The notes below the pieces were generated by a model. It saw only the letters and a program-made list of their open reading frames with translations. It did not search any database and was not told the DNA's origin. The translations under genes and the position numbers were made by a program. DNA of 64,000 nucleotides from Aquamicrobium aerolatum DSM 21857 (lineage in GTDB: Bacteria; Pseudomonadota; Alphaproteobacteria; Rhizobiales; Rhizobiaceae): the NCBI RefSeq assembly GCF_900113935.1, contig NZ_FORF01000013.1, positions 60,518-124,517 of the forward strand, given 5' to 3'. Shown here piece by piece: positions 43,460-52,568 of this stretch (the first letter of the stretch is position 1; each line of letters opens with the position of its first letter).

Positions 43460-43540
43460 CTGTCGAGAACTCCGTTGATGGTCCCCGTCACCTACATCTT
43501 GTCATGATATACGAAAATTGACTATTTATGTTGCCGTGCT

Positions 43541-43554
43541 ATGCATTTTTGCAT
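43541..43554. promoter_or_regulatory. ATGCA inverted repeat at the LysR gene start
   Basis: ATGCA-TTTT-TGCAT is an exact 5-base inverted repeat overlapping both candidate LysR start codons. It could be an autoregulation site or chance; its overlap with the start makes the start choice uncertain. Confidence 0.3.
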
Positions 43555-44449
43555 GAAGAATCTGGCGGATCAGTGGGAGCTGTGGCGGACGTTTCTGGCT
43601 GTGGTCCGCGAGGGTAGCTTGTCGGGAGCCGCGCGCATGCTCGGAATGACCCAGCCGACAGCCGGCCGCCACATCGACGCGCTGGAAACTGCCATCGGGG
43701 TCAAGCTGTTTACGCGATCCCGCGATGGCCTGCTTCCGACGGCTTTGGCAGAAACACTTGTGCCACATGCCGAAACGATGGCGCTCGCTGCTGCCAAACT
43801 GGTGCGCACTGCATCGGGGGAGCAAGGTCAGGCACGTGGCACCGTGCGCATCGCTGCAAGTGAAATGGTTGGGACATTCGTGCTGCCAGCTGAACTGGTG
43901 TCGCTCCGCCATCGTCACCCTGCGATAGAGTTCGAACTCGCTCTTTCCAACCGTAACGACAATCTTTTGCGCGGCGAGGCGGATATCGCCGTGCGTATGG
44001 TGCGTCCGGAGCAGGAGGCGATTGTCGCGCGACATGTCGGCACCGTTCGGGTCGGCCTTTTCGCCCACCGCAGCTACACGCAGCTTTACGGTGTGCCTCA
44101 GAACGCTGACGAACTGTTCGAGCATTCCACCATCGGTATCGACAAGGATGAAGCGCTGCTTGCCGGCATCAAGGTTGGTGGTCGAAACCTAGCCCGTGAC
44201 ATGTTTGCCCTGCGCTGTGACAGTGACGCAGCGCAGATGATGGCGCTGAAGGCGGGACTGGGCATCGGCGGTTGTCATCTTGTGCTTGCGGCACAAGATC
44301 CCGATCTGGTGCGAGTTCTACCGGAGACAATTGAGTTCGGCTATGAGATGTGGGTCGCGATGCATGAAGATCTGCAGGATACGCGGCGCGTTCGTCTTGT
44401 ATTCGATCATCTTGTCGGCGCTCTTTCGGCCTACGTGAACGGGCGTTAA
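43541..44449 (+). CDS. LysR family transcriptional regulator
   Basis: A 302-residue LysR protein. The helix-turn-helix GSLSGAARMLGMTQPTAGRHIDALE is at about 26-50; the effector-binding domain follows from about 95, beginning RGTVRIAASEMVG. Two in-frame ATGs, at 43541 and 43553, flank the palindrome ATGCATTTTTGCAT, and neither has a good ribosome-binding site. If the second is used, the palindrome is a leader site. It likely controls the divergent SRPBCC gene and itself; the ligand is unknown. Confidence 0.9.
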   Translation: MHFCMKNLADQWELWRTFLAVVREGSLSGAARMLGMTQPTAGRHIDALETAIGVKLFTRSRDGLLPTALAETLVPHAETMALAAAKLVRTASGEQGQARGTVRIAASEMVGTFVLPAELVSLRHRHPAIEFELALSNRNDNLLRGEADIAVRMVRPEQEAIVARHVGTVRVGLFAHRSYTQLYGVPQNADELFEHSTIGIDKDEALLAGIKVGGRNLARDMFALRCDSDAAQMMALKAGLGIGGCHLVLAAQDPDLVRVLPETIEFGYEMWVAMHEDLQDTRRVRLVFDHLVGALSAYVNGR

Positions 44450-44555
44450 TCGTTTTTCGGGCGACTGCACTTTCGCAAATGCGAAAAAAGCGGTATGAGC
44501 GCGCATCGAACACGCTCGCGTGCCCAGTCGCGCGCACCAATGCCTCCGAGGATAT

Positions 44556-46379
44556 ATGAAGCTTCGAAACATCGCGATCATCGCGCATGTCGACCATGGA
44601 AAGACCACGCTAGTCGACGCGCTCCTGAAACATTCCGGTACCGTCCGTGACAACCAGCGTGTTGCAGAACGCGTGATGGATTCCGGCGACATCGAAAAAG
44701 AACGCGGCATCACCATTCTTGCCAAGGCCACCTCGGTGGAGTGGAAAGACACGCGCATCAACATTGTCGATACGCCAGGCCACGCCGACTTCGGTGGAGA
44801 GGTCGAGCGCATCCTGAATATGGTCGATGGCGTCATCGTCCTGGTGGACGCGGCCGAAGGGCCGATGCCGCAGACAAAATTCGTCGTCGGCAAGGCGCTT
44901 AAGGTCGGCCTCAAGCCGATCGTGGCGATCAACAAGATCGACCGCCCGGATGCGCGCCATGTCGAAGTCATCAACGAGGTCTTCGACCTGTTTGCGGCTC
45001 TTGATGCTACCGACGAGCAGCTGGATTTCCCGATCCTTTACGGTTCGGGTCGTGACGGGTGGATGGCTGCCTCGCCAGAGGGTCCGAAGGACGAAGGCCT
45101 TGCGCCGTTGTTCGAGGTCGTTTTGCGTCATGTTCCGGAGCCGACCGTTCACGAGGGGCCGTTCCGCATGATCGGAACGATCCTTGAAGCGAACCCGTTT
45201 CTGGGGCGCATTATCACGGGCCGTATCGAATCCGGATCGGTGAAGCCGAACCAGGCTGTAAAAGTCCTTCATCACGACGGTACAGTGCTGGAAAACGGCC
45301 GCATTTCCAAGATTCTCGCATTTCGCGGTATCGAGCGGCAGCCGATCGAGGAAGCGCAGGCAGGTGATATCGTCGCGATTGCAGGCCTTTCCAAAGGCAC
45401 TGTCGCCGACACGTTCTGTGACCCGTCGATCAACACGCCGATGCAGGCGCAGCCAATCGATCCGCCAACCGTGACGATGTCGTTCATCGTCAACGACTCG
45501 CCGCTGGCGGGTACGGAAGGCGACAAGGTCACGAGCCGCGTCATCCGCGATCGTCTTCTGAAAGAAGCAGAAGGCAGCGTCGCGCTGCAGATCGAGGAAT
45601 CGCCGGACAAGGACTCGTTCTACGTATCGGGTCGCGGCGAGTTGCAGCTCTCGGTGCTGATCGAGACGATGCGCCGCGAAGGCTTTGAGCTTGCCGTTTC
45701 GCGTCCGCGCGTCGTCATGCAAAAAGACGAGAATGGCCAGACCCTCGAGCCCGTTGAAGAAGTCGTCATCGACGTCGACGAGGAGCATGCAGGTGTCGTC
45801 GTTCAGAAGATGAGCGAGCGCAAGGCCGAGATGATCGAATTGCGTCCTTCGGGCGGCAATCGTCAGCGTCTGGTCTTCCACGCGCCGACCCGTGGTCTCA
45901 TTGGCTACCAGTCGGAGCTGCTCACCGACACGCGTGGTACAGCGGTGATGAACCGGCTGTTTCATGCTTATGAGCCTTACAAGGGTGAGCTGCCAGGCCG
46001 CACCAACGGCGTTTTGATTTCGAACGACCAGGGTGAAGCCGTTGCCTACGCATTATTCAATCTTGAGGACCGCGGACCGATGATTATCGATCCGGGCGTC
46101 AAGGTTTACCAGGGGATGCTGATCGGCATTCACTCGCGTGACAACGACCTCGAAGTAAACGTTCTGAAAGGCAAGAAGCTCACCAACATCCGTGCTTCCG
46201 GCAAGGATGAGGCGGTGAAGCTGACGCCTCCCATCCGCATGACGCTTGAGCGCGCCTTGTCGTGGATTCAGGACGACGAACTGGTGGAAGTCACTCCCAA
46301 GTCGATCCGCCTGCGCAAGCTTCACCTCGATCCGAATGATCGCAAGCGCTATGAGAAGCAGAAGGCTGGCGTCGCCTGA
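44556..46379 (+). CDS. typA: Ribosome-associated GTPase TypA/BipA
   Basis: A 607-residue translational GTPase that assists 50S assembly and stress or cold growth. The GTPase motifs are G1 AHVDHGKTT (10-18), G3 DTPGHADFGGE and G4 NKIDR. EF-G-like domains follow, then the BipA-specific C-terminal domain (GLIGYQSELLTDTRG region). The ATG at 44556 has GAGGAT upstream; a start 12 codons earlier is not needed. A strong terminator follows. Confidence 0.96.
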   Translation: MKLRNIAIIAHVDHGKTTLVDALLKHSGTVRDNQRVAERVMDSGDIEKERGITILAKATSVEWKDTRINIVDTPGHADFGGEVERILNMVDGVIVLVDAAEGPMPQTKFVVGKALKVGLKPIVAINKIDRPDARHVEVINEVFDLFAALDATDEQLDFPILYGSGRDGWMAASPEGPKDEGLAPLFEVVLRHVPEPTVHEGPFRMIGTILEANPFLGRIITGRIESGSVKPNQAVKVLHHDGTVLENGRISKILAFRGIERQPIEEAQAGDIVAIAGLSKGTVADTFCDPSINTPMQAQPIDPPTVTMSFIVNDSPLAGTEGDKVTSRVIRDRLLKEAEGSVALQIEESPDKDSFYVSGRGELQLSVLIETMRREGFELAVSRPRVVMQKDENGQTLEPVEEVVIDVDEEHAGVVVQKMSERKAEMIELRPSGGNRQRLVFHAPTRGLIGYQSELLTDTRGTAVMNRLFHAYEPYKGELPGRTNGVLISNDQGEAVAYALFNLEDRGPMIIDPGVKVYQGMLIGIHSRDNDLEVNVLKGKKLTNIRASGKDEAVKLTPPIRMTLERALSWIQDDELVEVTPKSIRLRKLHLDPNDRKRYEKQKAGVA

Positions 46380-46410
46380 TCCCCTGCGGCACAGGAAATT
46401 GTTTCGTGAA

Positions 46411-46435
46411 GCGGCGGCCATCGGGCCGCCGTTTT
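46411..46435 (+). terminator. Rho-independent terminator of typA
   Basis: A perfect 8-base stem (CGGCGGCC/GGCCGCCG, 46412-46431) with an ATCG loop is followed by TTTT, 32 bases after the typA stop. Confidence 0.8.
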
Positions 46436-46469
46436 GCTATTGGTTCATATTCGTCAACGGAGATAGCAC

Positions 46470-46865
46470 ATGGCCAAGATGGTTCACTCGATGATCCGCG
46501 TGTTGAATGAGGAGCGCTCGGTCGCTTTCTACAACAGCGCATTTGGGCTTGAGGTTGCGGAACGACTCGACTTTCCCACCTTCACGCTTGTCTACCTGTC
46601 CAATGCGGAAACGGGGTTCGAGCTTGAGCTGACGATCAACAAGGACCGCCAGGAGCCTTACGAACTCGGCCAGGGATATGGCCATCTGGCGGTGACGGTA
46701 GAGGACGTCAGTGCGGAGCATGCACGCTTTGTCGAGGCGGGGTTGAATCCACGCAAGCTGGTCGACTTCGCTCCCGCGGGCGAGGTCATTGCGCGCTTTT
46801 TCTTCGTGCAGGACCCGGATGGATACGAGATCGAGGTCCTGCAGCGTGCGGGGCGCTACGTCTAG
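46470..46865 (+). CDS. Glyoxalase I-like protein (VOC family)
   Basis: A 131-residue single-domain VOC metalloprotein closest to lactoylglutathione lyase, which detoxifies methylglyoxal. The four metal ligands align with E. coli GloA: H6 (VHSMIRV), E53 (FELELT), H72 (GYGHLAV) and E122 (GYEIEVLQ). The DPDGYEIE motif is that of the true lyase. GGAGA lies before the ATG. Other VOC lyases or isomerases with the same ligands cannot be fully excluded. Confidence 0.85.
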   Translation: MAKMVHSMIRVLNEERSVAFYNSAFGLEVAERLDFPTFTLVYLSNAETGFELELTINKDRQEPYELGQGYGHLAVTVEDVSAEHARFVEAGLNPRKLVDFAPAGEVIARFFFVQDPDGYEIEVLQRAGRYV

Positions 46866-46881
46866 ATCGAGCATGGGCGGA

Positions 46882-46905
46882 AGGCCCGGCAGCAGCGCCG
46901 GGCCT
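46882..46905. terminator. Hairpin between convergent glyoxalase and AhpD-like genes
   Basis: A perfect 9-base GC stem (46882-46890 with 46897-46905) around AGCAGC. It lies between two convergent stops but lacks a T run, so it is a possible bidirectional terminator or a transcript-end stabiliser. Confidence 0.5.
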
Positions 46906-46925
46906 GGACCATGGAACGTCGGCGA

Positions 46926-47492
46926 TCAGCGCGCTTGTGCGTGATATTCCGGGTTCGGTCGCATATCGACGGCTGCTGCGACACGGTTCGACATATTGAA
47001 GAAAGCTGCGGTCGAGGCGATATCCCAGATGTCGCGGTCGCTGAAGCCGACTTCCCTCAACGTCTCGCGATCGCTTTCCTCGATCACGTCGGGGCGCTCC
47101 GTCAAAAGCACGGCAAAGTCCAGCATCGCTTTCTGCTTCGGCGTGAGATCGGCGGCGCGATAATTCATGACCATTTGTTCGCCAAGCTCTGGGCTACCTG
47201 ACAATTGCCTGACCGCGGCTCCGTGTGCAGTGAGGCAGTAGTAACAATGGTTCACTGACGAGACGGCGACCGCGATCATCTCGCGCTCCAGTTTGCTCAA
47301 TCCGGAATCGCCGAGCATCAGGTCGTTATACATCTCCGTGAACGCGCGCAGCTTTTTCTCGTTGAAGGCGTAGGCCTTCAGAACGTTGGGCACCATTCCC
47401 AGTTTTTCCTGGCACTTGTCGAAATAGGCCCTTGTGGCGTCGGAAAGCTCACCTTCCTGCTCAAGCACCAATGCTGTCGGTTGTTGTGTCAT
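46926..47492 (-). CDS. Peroxidase-related AhpD/carboxymuconolactone decarboxylase-like protein
   Basis: A 188-residue protein of the AhpD-like fold. The redox pair C83-x2-C86 with H90 (NHCYYCLTAHG) is intact, which suggests thiol-peroxidase or related redox activity rather than decarboxylase activity. The overall pattern (PNVLKAYAFNEKKLRAFTEMYNDLM) matches the 'uncharacterised peroxidase-related' subgroup. It is divergent from the glutamate dehydrogenase gene with 170 bases between. Confidence 0.87.
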   Translation of the reverse strand: MTQQPTALVLEQEGELSDATRAYFDKCQEKLGMVPNVLKAYAFNEKKLRAFTEMYNDLMLGDSGLSKLEREMIAVAVSSVNHCYYCLTAHGAAVRQLSGSPELGEQMVMNYRAADLTPKQKAMLDFAVLLTERPDVIEESDRETLREVGFSDRDIWDIASTAAFFNMSNRVAAAVDMRPNPEYHAQAR

Positions 47493-47662
47493 TGCTCATC
47501 TCCAATCGTCGTTGTGAGCATAACGCAAGCAATCCTTGCGTCCAGATTGCTGCTTCCAGGATGAATGGGTCAGGCAGGACGTGCACCTCAATTGACTGTC
47601 TCGAAAAAGTGCAAGGGTCTGTTAGACTGGGAGAATCTGACTGGACTTTGGAAGGACGGCAC

Positions 47663-50600
47663 ATGGCCACGGGTATTGGTATTTCGACATCGTCGCAGGA
47701 TGCGGCTGATGTGAAAAAAGTTGCGTCCTTTTTTACGAAGCGGGCTCCGGCCGAAGATCTTGTCCATTACGCCCCCGATGTTATGCAGCGTTCGGCGGCT
47801 TTGGCCCTGCGGGCGCTGAAGCAGCATCGTCGCGGCACTGCACTTGTTTCGATCGATCATGATCCTCTTTTGCAGCGCGCGGGAAAGGCCGTTACGGCGA
47901 TCACGATCGTCAATGACAACATGCCTTTTCTCTTCGATTCCATCACCGGAGAGATCAGCGATGCGGTTGGAGAAGCATCTCTTGTTTTGCATCCGGTTTT
48001 GCTTGTCCGACACGATGAAAACGGCGTGGTCGAACTGATCGGTGAAAGCGTGCCTGGTGAGGGCGAAGCCAACGCGGACAAGATCAGCCTCATCCATGTT
48101 CATGTTGGCCGCCTGGGTGAACAGGCGGTGGAGGCATTGAAGGCTCGGCTTCAGAGCGTGGTGGCCCAGGTTCGAGCGGCGGTATCCGACTGGAAGCCGA
48201 TGCTCGCACGGCTTGACGGGGCAATTCAGGATCTGCGCACCAAACCCGTGCCGTTCGACGAAAAGACCATCACCGAGGCAGTTGCGTTCCTCGACTGGCT
48301 TCGCGACGACAATTTCACATTTCTTGGCATGCGTGAATTCAGATATGTCGGTGGCGAGGAAACTGGCGGACTGGAGCGAGCGGACAAGCCAGGTATTGGA
48401 ATTCTCGCAGATGCCAACGTGCGTGTTTTACGGCGGGACAACGAGCCAGGAGTGGCGACGAGCCCAGAGTTGAGAGCGTTTCTGCATGGGCCGGACCTCT
48501 TGCTCGTCACCAAGGCAAACGCCAAGTCGGTGGTGCACCGTCGGATCTATCTGGACTATATCGGCGTCAAGACTTTTGATGATGCAGGACAGCTGACAGG
48601 CGAACTGCGGATCGTCGGGCTGTTCACTATGACAGCCTACACCGAGTCGGTGATGGAGATTCCGTATCTTCGATCGAAGGTGGAGGCGGTGTTCGCGACC
48701 TCCGGTTTTGATCCGCATGACCACTCCGGCAAGGCGCTGATCAATGTGCTGGAATCTTATCCCCGGGATGAGTTGTTCCAGATCAGCGTACCGACCTTGC
48801 GCAAGCACGCTGAAGCGATTCTCGCTCTTGGTGAGCGCCCACGGGTGCGTGCCCTTGTACGCGTCGACCAGTTCGACCGTTTCGTGTCGGTGATCGTGTT
48901 CGTGCCAAAGGACAATTACGATTCAGTCGTGCGCGAGAAAATCGGTGTCTATCTGAAGCAGATATTCGACGGTCGTTTGTCGGCTTACTACCCGGCATAT
49001 CCCGAAGGCTCACTTGCACGGGTGCATTTCATCATTGGCCGCTCCGGTGGTCCGACGCCCAAAGTCGATGTCAGCGAGATCGAGACCAATTTGCGCGCGC
49101 TTGTGCGCACATGGGAAGATGAGTTGCGCGAGGCGGCGGCGGATGCGCAGGCGAGCGGGGCTCTGGTCGCGATCGCCAGTCGTTTGCCCAAGAGCTATCA
49201 GAACTCGTTTACGCCGCAGACCGGGCTTGCCGATGCCGGGAATATTGTCACCATCGGCTCCACAAATCCGATTGCTGTGGACTTCTATTTCGATGCGGGC
49301 CAGGACGGCACCTCCGCTTCACTGAAGATCTACCATTATGGCGAGCCGGTGGCTCTTTCCCGGCGGGTGCCGCTTCTGGAAAATATGGGTTTCAAGGTGA
49401 TCAGCGAGCGCACCTTCGAGATTCCAGGTCTGGACGAGAACGGCTCCGTGTTCATCCATGACATGGAACTGGAAAGCGGCCTTGGAAAACCAATCGACCT
49501 GTCTGACGGCGGCGCGCTGGTACGGGACGTTTTCCTGTCGATATGGAGAGGCGAAACGGACAACGACGGGTATGCTGCTCTGGTCCAAAGTGCGTTTCTG
49601 CGCCCGCAGGAAATTCAGCTCTTGCGGGCCTATGGTCGCTATCTGCAGCAGGCTGGTATCCCGCAGAGTCAGGATTTCATTGCCGGGGTTCTGAACAAGC
49701 ACGCCATGATCGCGCGTGCGCTGTTCGACCTGTTCGCAGCGCGTTTTGATCCCGCGATGACGGAGGACGATGCGGTCACGGCACGTCATATCAAGGCTTC
49801 GATCAAGGATGCGCTGGATGGTGTGCCCAATCTCGATGAGGACACCATATTGCGGCGCTTCGAAAACCTGATCGAAGCGACATTGCGAACCAACTACTAT
49901 GCCGTGTCCGCTGAAGAGCCGCGTTCGCTCGCGCTCAAGTTTGAGTCGCACGCAATCAGCTGGCTTCCCGAGCCGCGTCCTTGGCGCGAGATTTTCGTCT
50001 ATGGCCCGCAGGTTGAAGGCGTTCATCTACGCTTTGGCGCGGTGGCGCGCGGCGGACTGCGCTGGTCGGACCGGGCGCAAGACTACCGCACCGAAGTGCT
50101 CGGCCTCGTGAAAGCGCAGCAGGTCAAGAATGCCGTGATCGTACCGGTCGGGGCGAAGGGGGGCTTCTTTCCACGACGCTTGCCGCCAGGTGGGGGGCGT
50201 GCTGAGATTTTCGAGGCTGGTCGCGCGGCCTATATCAATTTCATATCGTCCATGCTCTCGATCACCGATAATCTTGACGGTGACAGGGTCCTGCACCCGG
50301 CCGATGTGAAGCGGCATGATGGCGATGATCCATATTTCGTCGTCGCTGCCGACAAAGGCACGGCAACCTTCTCCGACACGGCCAACGCGATCAGCCAGCG
50401 CCACGATTTCTGGCTGGACGATGCTTTCGCATCGGGCGGTTCGGCGGGCTATGACCACAAGAAGATGGCAATCACGGCGCGCGGCGCGTGGGAGGCGGTA
50501 AAGCGCCACTTCCGTGAGATGAACCGCGACATCATGCGCGAGCCGTTTACCGTGGTCGGCGTCGGTGACATGTCGGGAGACGTGTTTGGCAATGGCATGC

Positions 50601-52429
50601 TGCTGTCGCCCTGCATCCGCCTTGTCGCTGCTTTTGATCACCGGGACATCTTCATCGACCCGACCCCCAATGAGGTGACGACATTTGCCGAGCGCAAGCG
50701 CCTGTTCGACAATCCGCAGCTCACCTGGCAGGATTTCGACAAGGAGCTTCTTTCCGAAGGCGGCATGGTCGTATCGCGTGCGGCCAAATCCATCACGCTT
50801 TCGGCGCAGGCAGCTGCGGCGATCGGACTTTCAGAGCTGACCGTGTCACCTGCGCAAATCATGAGCGCCATCCTCAAGGCCCCCGTCGACCTGTTGTGGT
50901 TCGGCGGTATCGGCACCTATGTGCGCGGTGTAGGCGAAGCCAATGCCGACGTTGGCGATCGGGCTAATGACGCGATCCGCATTACGGGTCGACAGATCCG
51001 GGCAAAGGTGGTCGGCGAAGGTGCAAATCTGGGCATGACCCAGCGTGGACGCATCGACTATGGCCTTTCGGGAGGTCATGGCAACTCCGATGCAATCGAC
51101 AATTCGGCTGGCGTGAATTCGTCCGACATCGAGGTCAACATCAAGATCGCATTGGCCGGAGCGATGCGCAGAGGAGCGCTCACGCGGCTATCGCGGGATC
51201 ACCTGCTGGCCGATATGACCGAGGAAGTTGCAAAACTCGTTCTGCAAAACAACTATCTGCAGACACTCGCTATTTCGATGACGCATCGGCGCGGTGCGAA
51301 GGCGATGGCTCAACAGGAGCGCTTGATGCAGGCGCTGGAGAGCAGGGGCCTGCTCGACCGTGTGGTGGAAGTTCTGCCATCCAGCGCGGAAATGAAGGAG
51401 CGGGAGGCTCGCGACGAAGCTCTCACACGACCGGAAATCGCGGTCCTGATGGCCTATGCCAAGCTGGTGCTGTTCGATGACCTGATCGCCAGCCAATTGC
51501 CGGACGATCCGCATCTGGAAGCGGATTTGATGGCATATTTCCCAAGCGAGATGACGAGCTCCTACGCAGACGACATTCGTCAGCATCGCCTGCGGCGCGA
51601 AATTATCGCAACCATGCTGGCAAATGACGTCATCAATCGTGGCGGCCCGACATTCATCAATAGAATGCAGGACTTGACCGGCCGGACCGCTGGCGACGTG
51701 GTCGCTGCGTTCGTCGTGGTACGTGAAGGCTATGATCTGCCGGATCTCTATCGCAAGATCGACGCGCTCGACGGTGTTGTTTCAGGCGATCTGCAACTCG
51801 AGCTTTATGGCATCATCGATTCGCTGATTGTTTCCGTGACCTTGTGGTTTTTGAAAAATGACAGCGCAGGCAACTCATTAGACCATCGCATTGAAGCCTT
51901 GCGCAGCGCGCGCGCAGCGTTGGAGCCAAAACTGCGATCCATGTTGCCGGACCAGACCCAGCAACAACTTGCTGAACAAGCTCTTGAGCTGCTCGAGGCG
52001 GGCACCCCGGAAGAGCTTGCAAGAGAGCTTGCTTTCCTGTCGGTCGCCGAGCTCGTCCCCGATATCGCTCGGGTTGCGGAAGTCGCAAATACAGACCCGG
52101 TCGAGGCCGCAGGCGCATTCTTTGCTGTGAGCGAGACGTTCAGGATGGGACGCATTTTCGATGCGGCGCGCGCTATCACTCCATCCGATTACTACGATGG
52201 GCTGGCCTTGGCCCGAGCAAATGCGATGCTCGACGCGGCGCGACGGGGAGTTGCGGTGGCAGCGCTTGCCAGACATGGTGGCGACGCGGATCCTGTCCAG
52301 TCGTGGGTGAGCGCAGGCGGTGATCGTGTCGCTCGCGTGCGCCAGCAGTTGCAGGCCTTGACGGAGGGAGGCGATATCAGTGTGTCACGCCTCACCGTTG
52401 CGTCAGGACTGATGAATGATCTGAGCTGA
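47663..52429 (+). CDS. NAD-specific glutamate dehydrogenase, large (about 180 kDa) type
   Basis: A 1588-residue enzyme that oxidises glutamate to 2-oxoglutarate and ammonia. The catalytic domain lies in the middle: LVKAQQVKNAVIVPVGAKGGFF (about 815-836, spanning two strands) with the catalytic lysine region, then DPYFVVAADKGTATFSDTAN. Long N-terminal ACT-like and C-terminal helical domains bring it to the size typical of the L-GDH class in alphaproteobacteria. GGAAGGA precedes ATG 47663, and an open frame further upstream runs into the divergent neighbour. In relatives, arginine- or acetyl-CoA-type effectors regulate it; this is not visible here. Confidence 0.95.
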   Translation: MATGIGISTSSQDAADVKKVASFFTKRAPAEDLVHYAPDVMQRSAALALRALKQHRRGTALVSIDHDPLLQRAGKAVTAITIVNDNMPFLFDSITGEISDAVGEASLVLHPVLLVRHDENGVVELIGESVPGEGEANADKISLIHVHVGRLGEQAVEALKARLQSVVAQVRAAVSDWKPMLARLDGAIQDLRTKPVPFDEKTITEAVAFLDWLRDDNFTFLGMREFRYVGGEETGGLERADKPGIGILADANVRVLRRDNEPGVATSPELRAFLHGPDLLLVTKANAKSVVHRRIYLDYIGVKTFDDAGQLTGELRIVGLFTMTAYTESVMEIPYLRSKVEAVFATSGFDPHDHSGKALINVLESYPRDELFQISVPTLRKHAEAILALGERPRVRALVRVDQFDRFVSVIVFVPKDNYDSVVREKIGVYLKQIFDGRLSAYYPAYPEGSLARVHFIIGRSGGPTPKVDVSEIETNLRALVRTWEDELREAAADAQASGALVAIASRLPKSYQNSFTPQTGLADAGNIVTIGSTNPIAVDFYFDAGQDGTSASLKIYHYGEPVALSRRVPLLENMGFKVISERTFEIPGLDENGSVFIHDMELESGLGKPIDLSDGGALVRDVFLSIWRGETDNDGYAALVQSAFLRPQEIQLLRAYGRYLQQAGIPQSQDFIAGVLNKHAMIARALFDLFAARFDPAMTEDDAVTARHIKASIKDALDGVPNLDEDTILRRFENLIEATLRTNYYAVSAEEPRSLALKFESHAISWLPEPRPWREIFVYGPQVEGVHLRFGAVARGGLRWSDRAQDYRTEVLGLVKAQQVKNAVIVPVGAKGGFFPRRLPPGGGRAEIFEAGRAAYINFISSMLSITDNLDGDRVLHPADVKRHDGDDPYFVVAADKGTATFSDTANAISQRHDFWLDDAFASGGSAGYDHKKMAITARGAWEAVKRHFREMNRDIMREPFTVVGVGDMSGDVFGNGMLLSPCIRLVAAFDHRDIFIDPTPNEVTTFAERKRLFDNPQLTWQDFDKELLSEGGMVVSRAAKSITLSAQAAAAIGLSELTVSPAQIMSAILKAPVDLLWFGGIGTYVRGVGEANADVGDRANDAIRITGRQIRAKVVGEGANLGMTQRGRIDYGLSGGHGNSDAIDNSAGVNSSDIEVNIKIALAGAMRRGALTRLSRDHLLADMTEEVAKLVLQNNYLQTLAISMTHRRGAKAMAQQERLMQALESRGLLDRVVEVLPSSAEMKEREARDEALTRPEIAVLMAYAKLVLFDDLIASQLPDDPHLEADLMAYFPSEMTSSYADDIRQHRLRREIIATMLANDVINRGGPTFINRMQDLTGRTAGDVVAAFVVVREGYDLPDLYRKIDALDGVVSGDLQLELYGIIDSLIVSVTLWFLKNDSAGNSLDHRIEALRSARAALEPKLRSMLPDQTQQQLAEQALELLEAGTPEELARELAFLSVAELVPDIARVAEVANTDPVEAAGAFFAVSETFRMGRIFDAARAITPSDYYDGLALARANAMLDAARRGVAVAALARHGGDADPVQSWVSAGGDRVARVRQQLQALTEGGDISVSRLTVASGLMNDLS

Positions 52430-52451
52430 CAAGATTTTGTTTGTCTTCCGG

Positions 52452-52483
52452 TGTCAGGCGGCTTCTGCGTCATCCGCCTGACA
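52452..52483 (+). terminator. Hairpin downstream of the glutamate dehydrogenase gene
   Basis: A perfect 10-base inverted repeat (TGTCAGGCGG at 52452-52461, CCGCCTGACA at 52474-52483) with a 12-base loop lies 22 bases after the stop. No T run follows, so termination is plausible but not certain. Confidence 0.5.
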
Positions 52484-52568
52484 TGCATTCGGTGCTTCCT
52501 GAGCCAGATGAGTTCGGCTACGCTTTGGTCGAGCCGCTATTGGAGCGGGACTGGCCGGGGGACGGGCA

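Noticed and set aside
44610..45965. A 451-codon open frame antisense to typA
   Set aside because: Its product is histidine/aspartate/arginine-rich with no family similarity, and typA on the other strand has all GTPase motifs. It is a GC-bias shadow.
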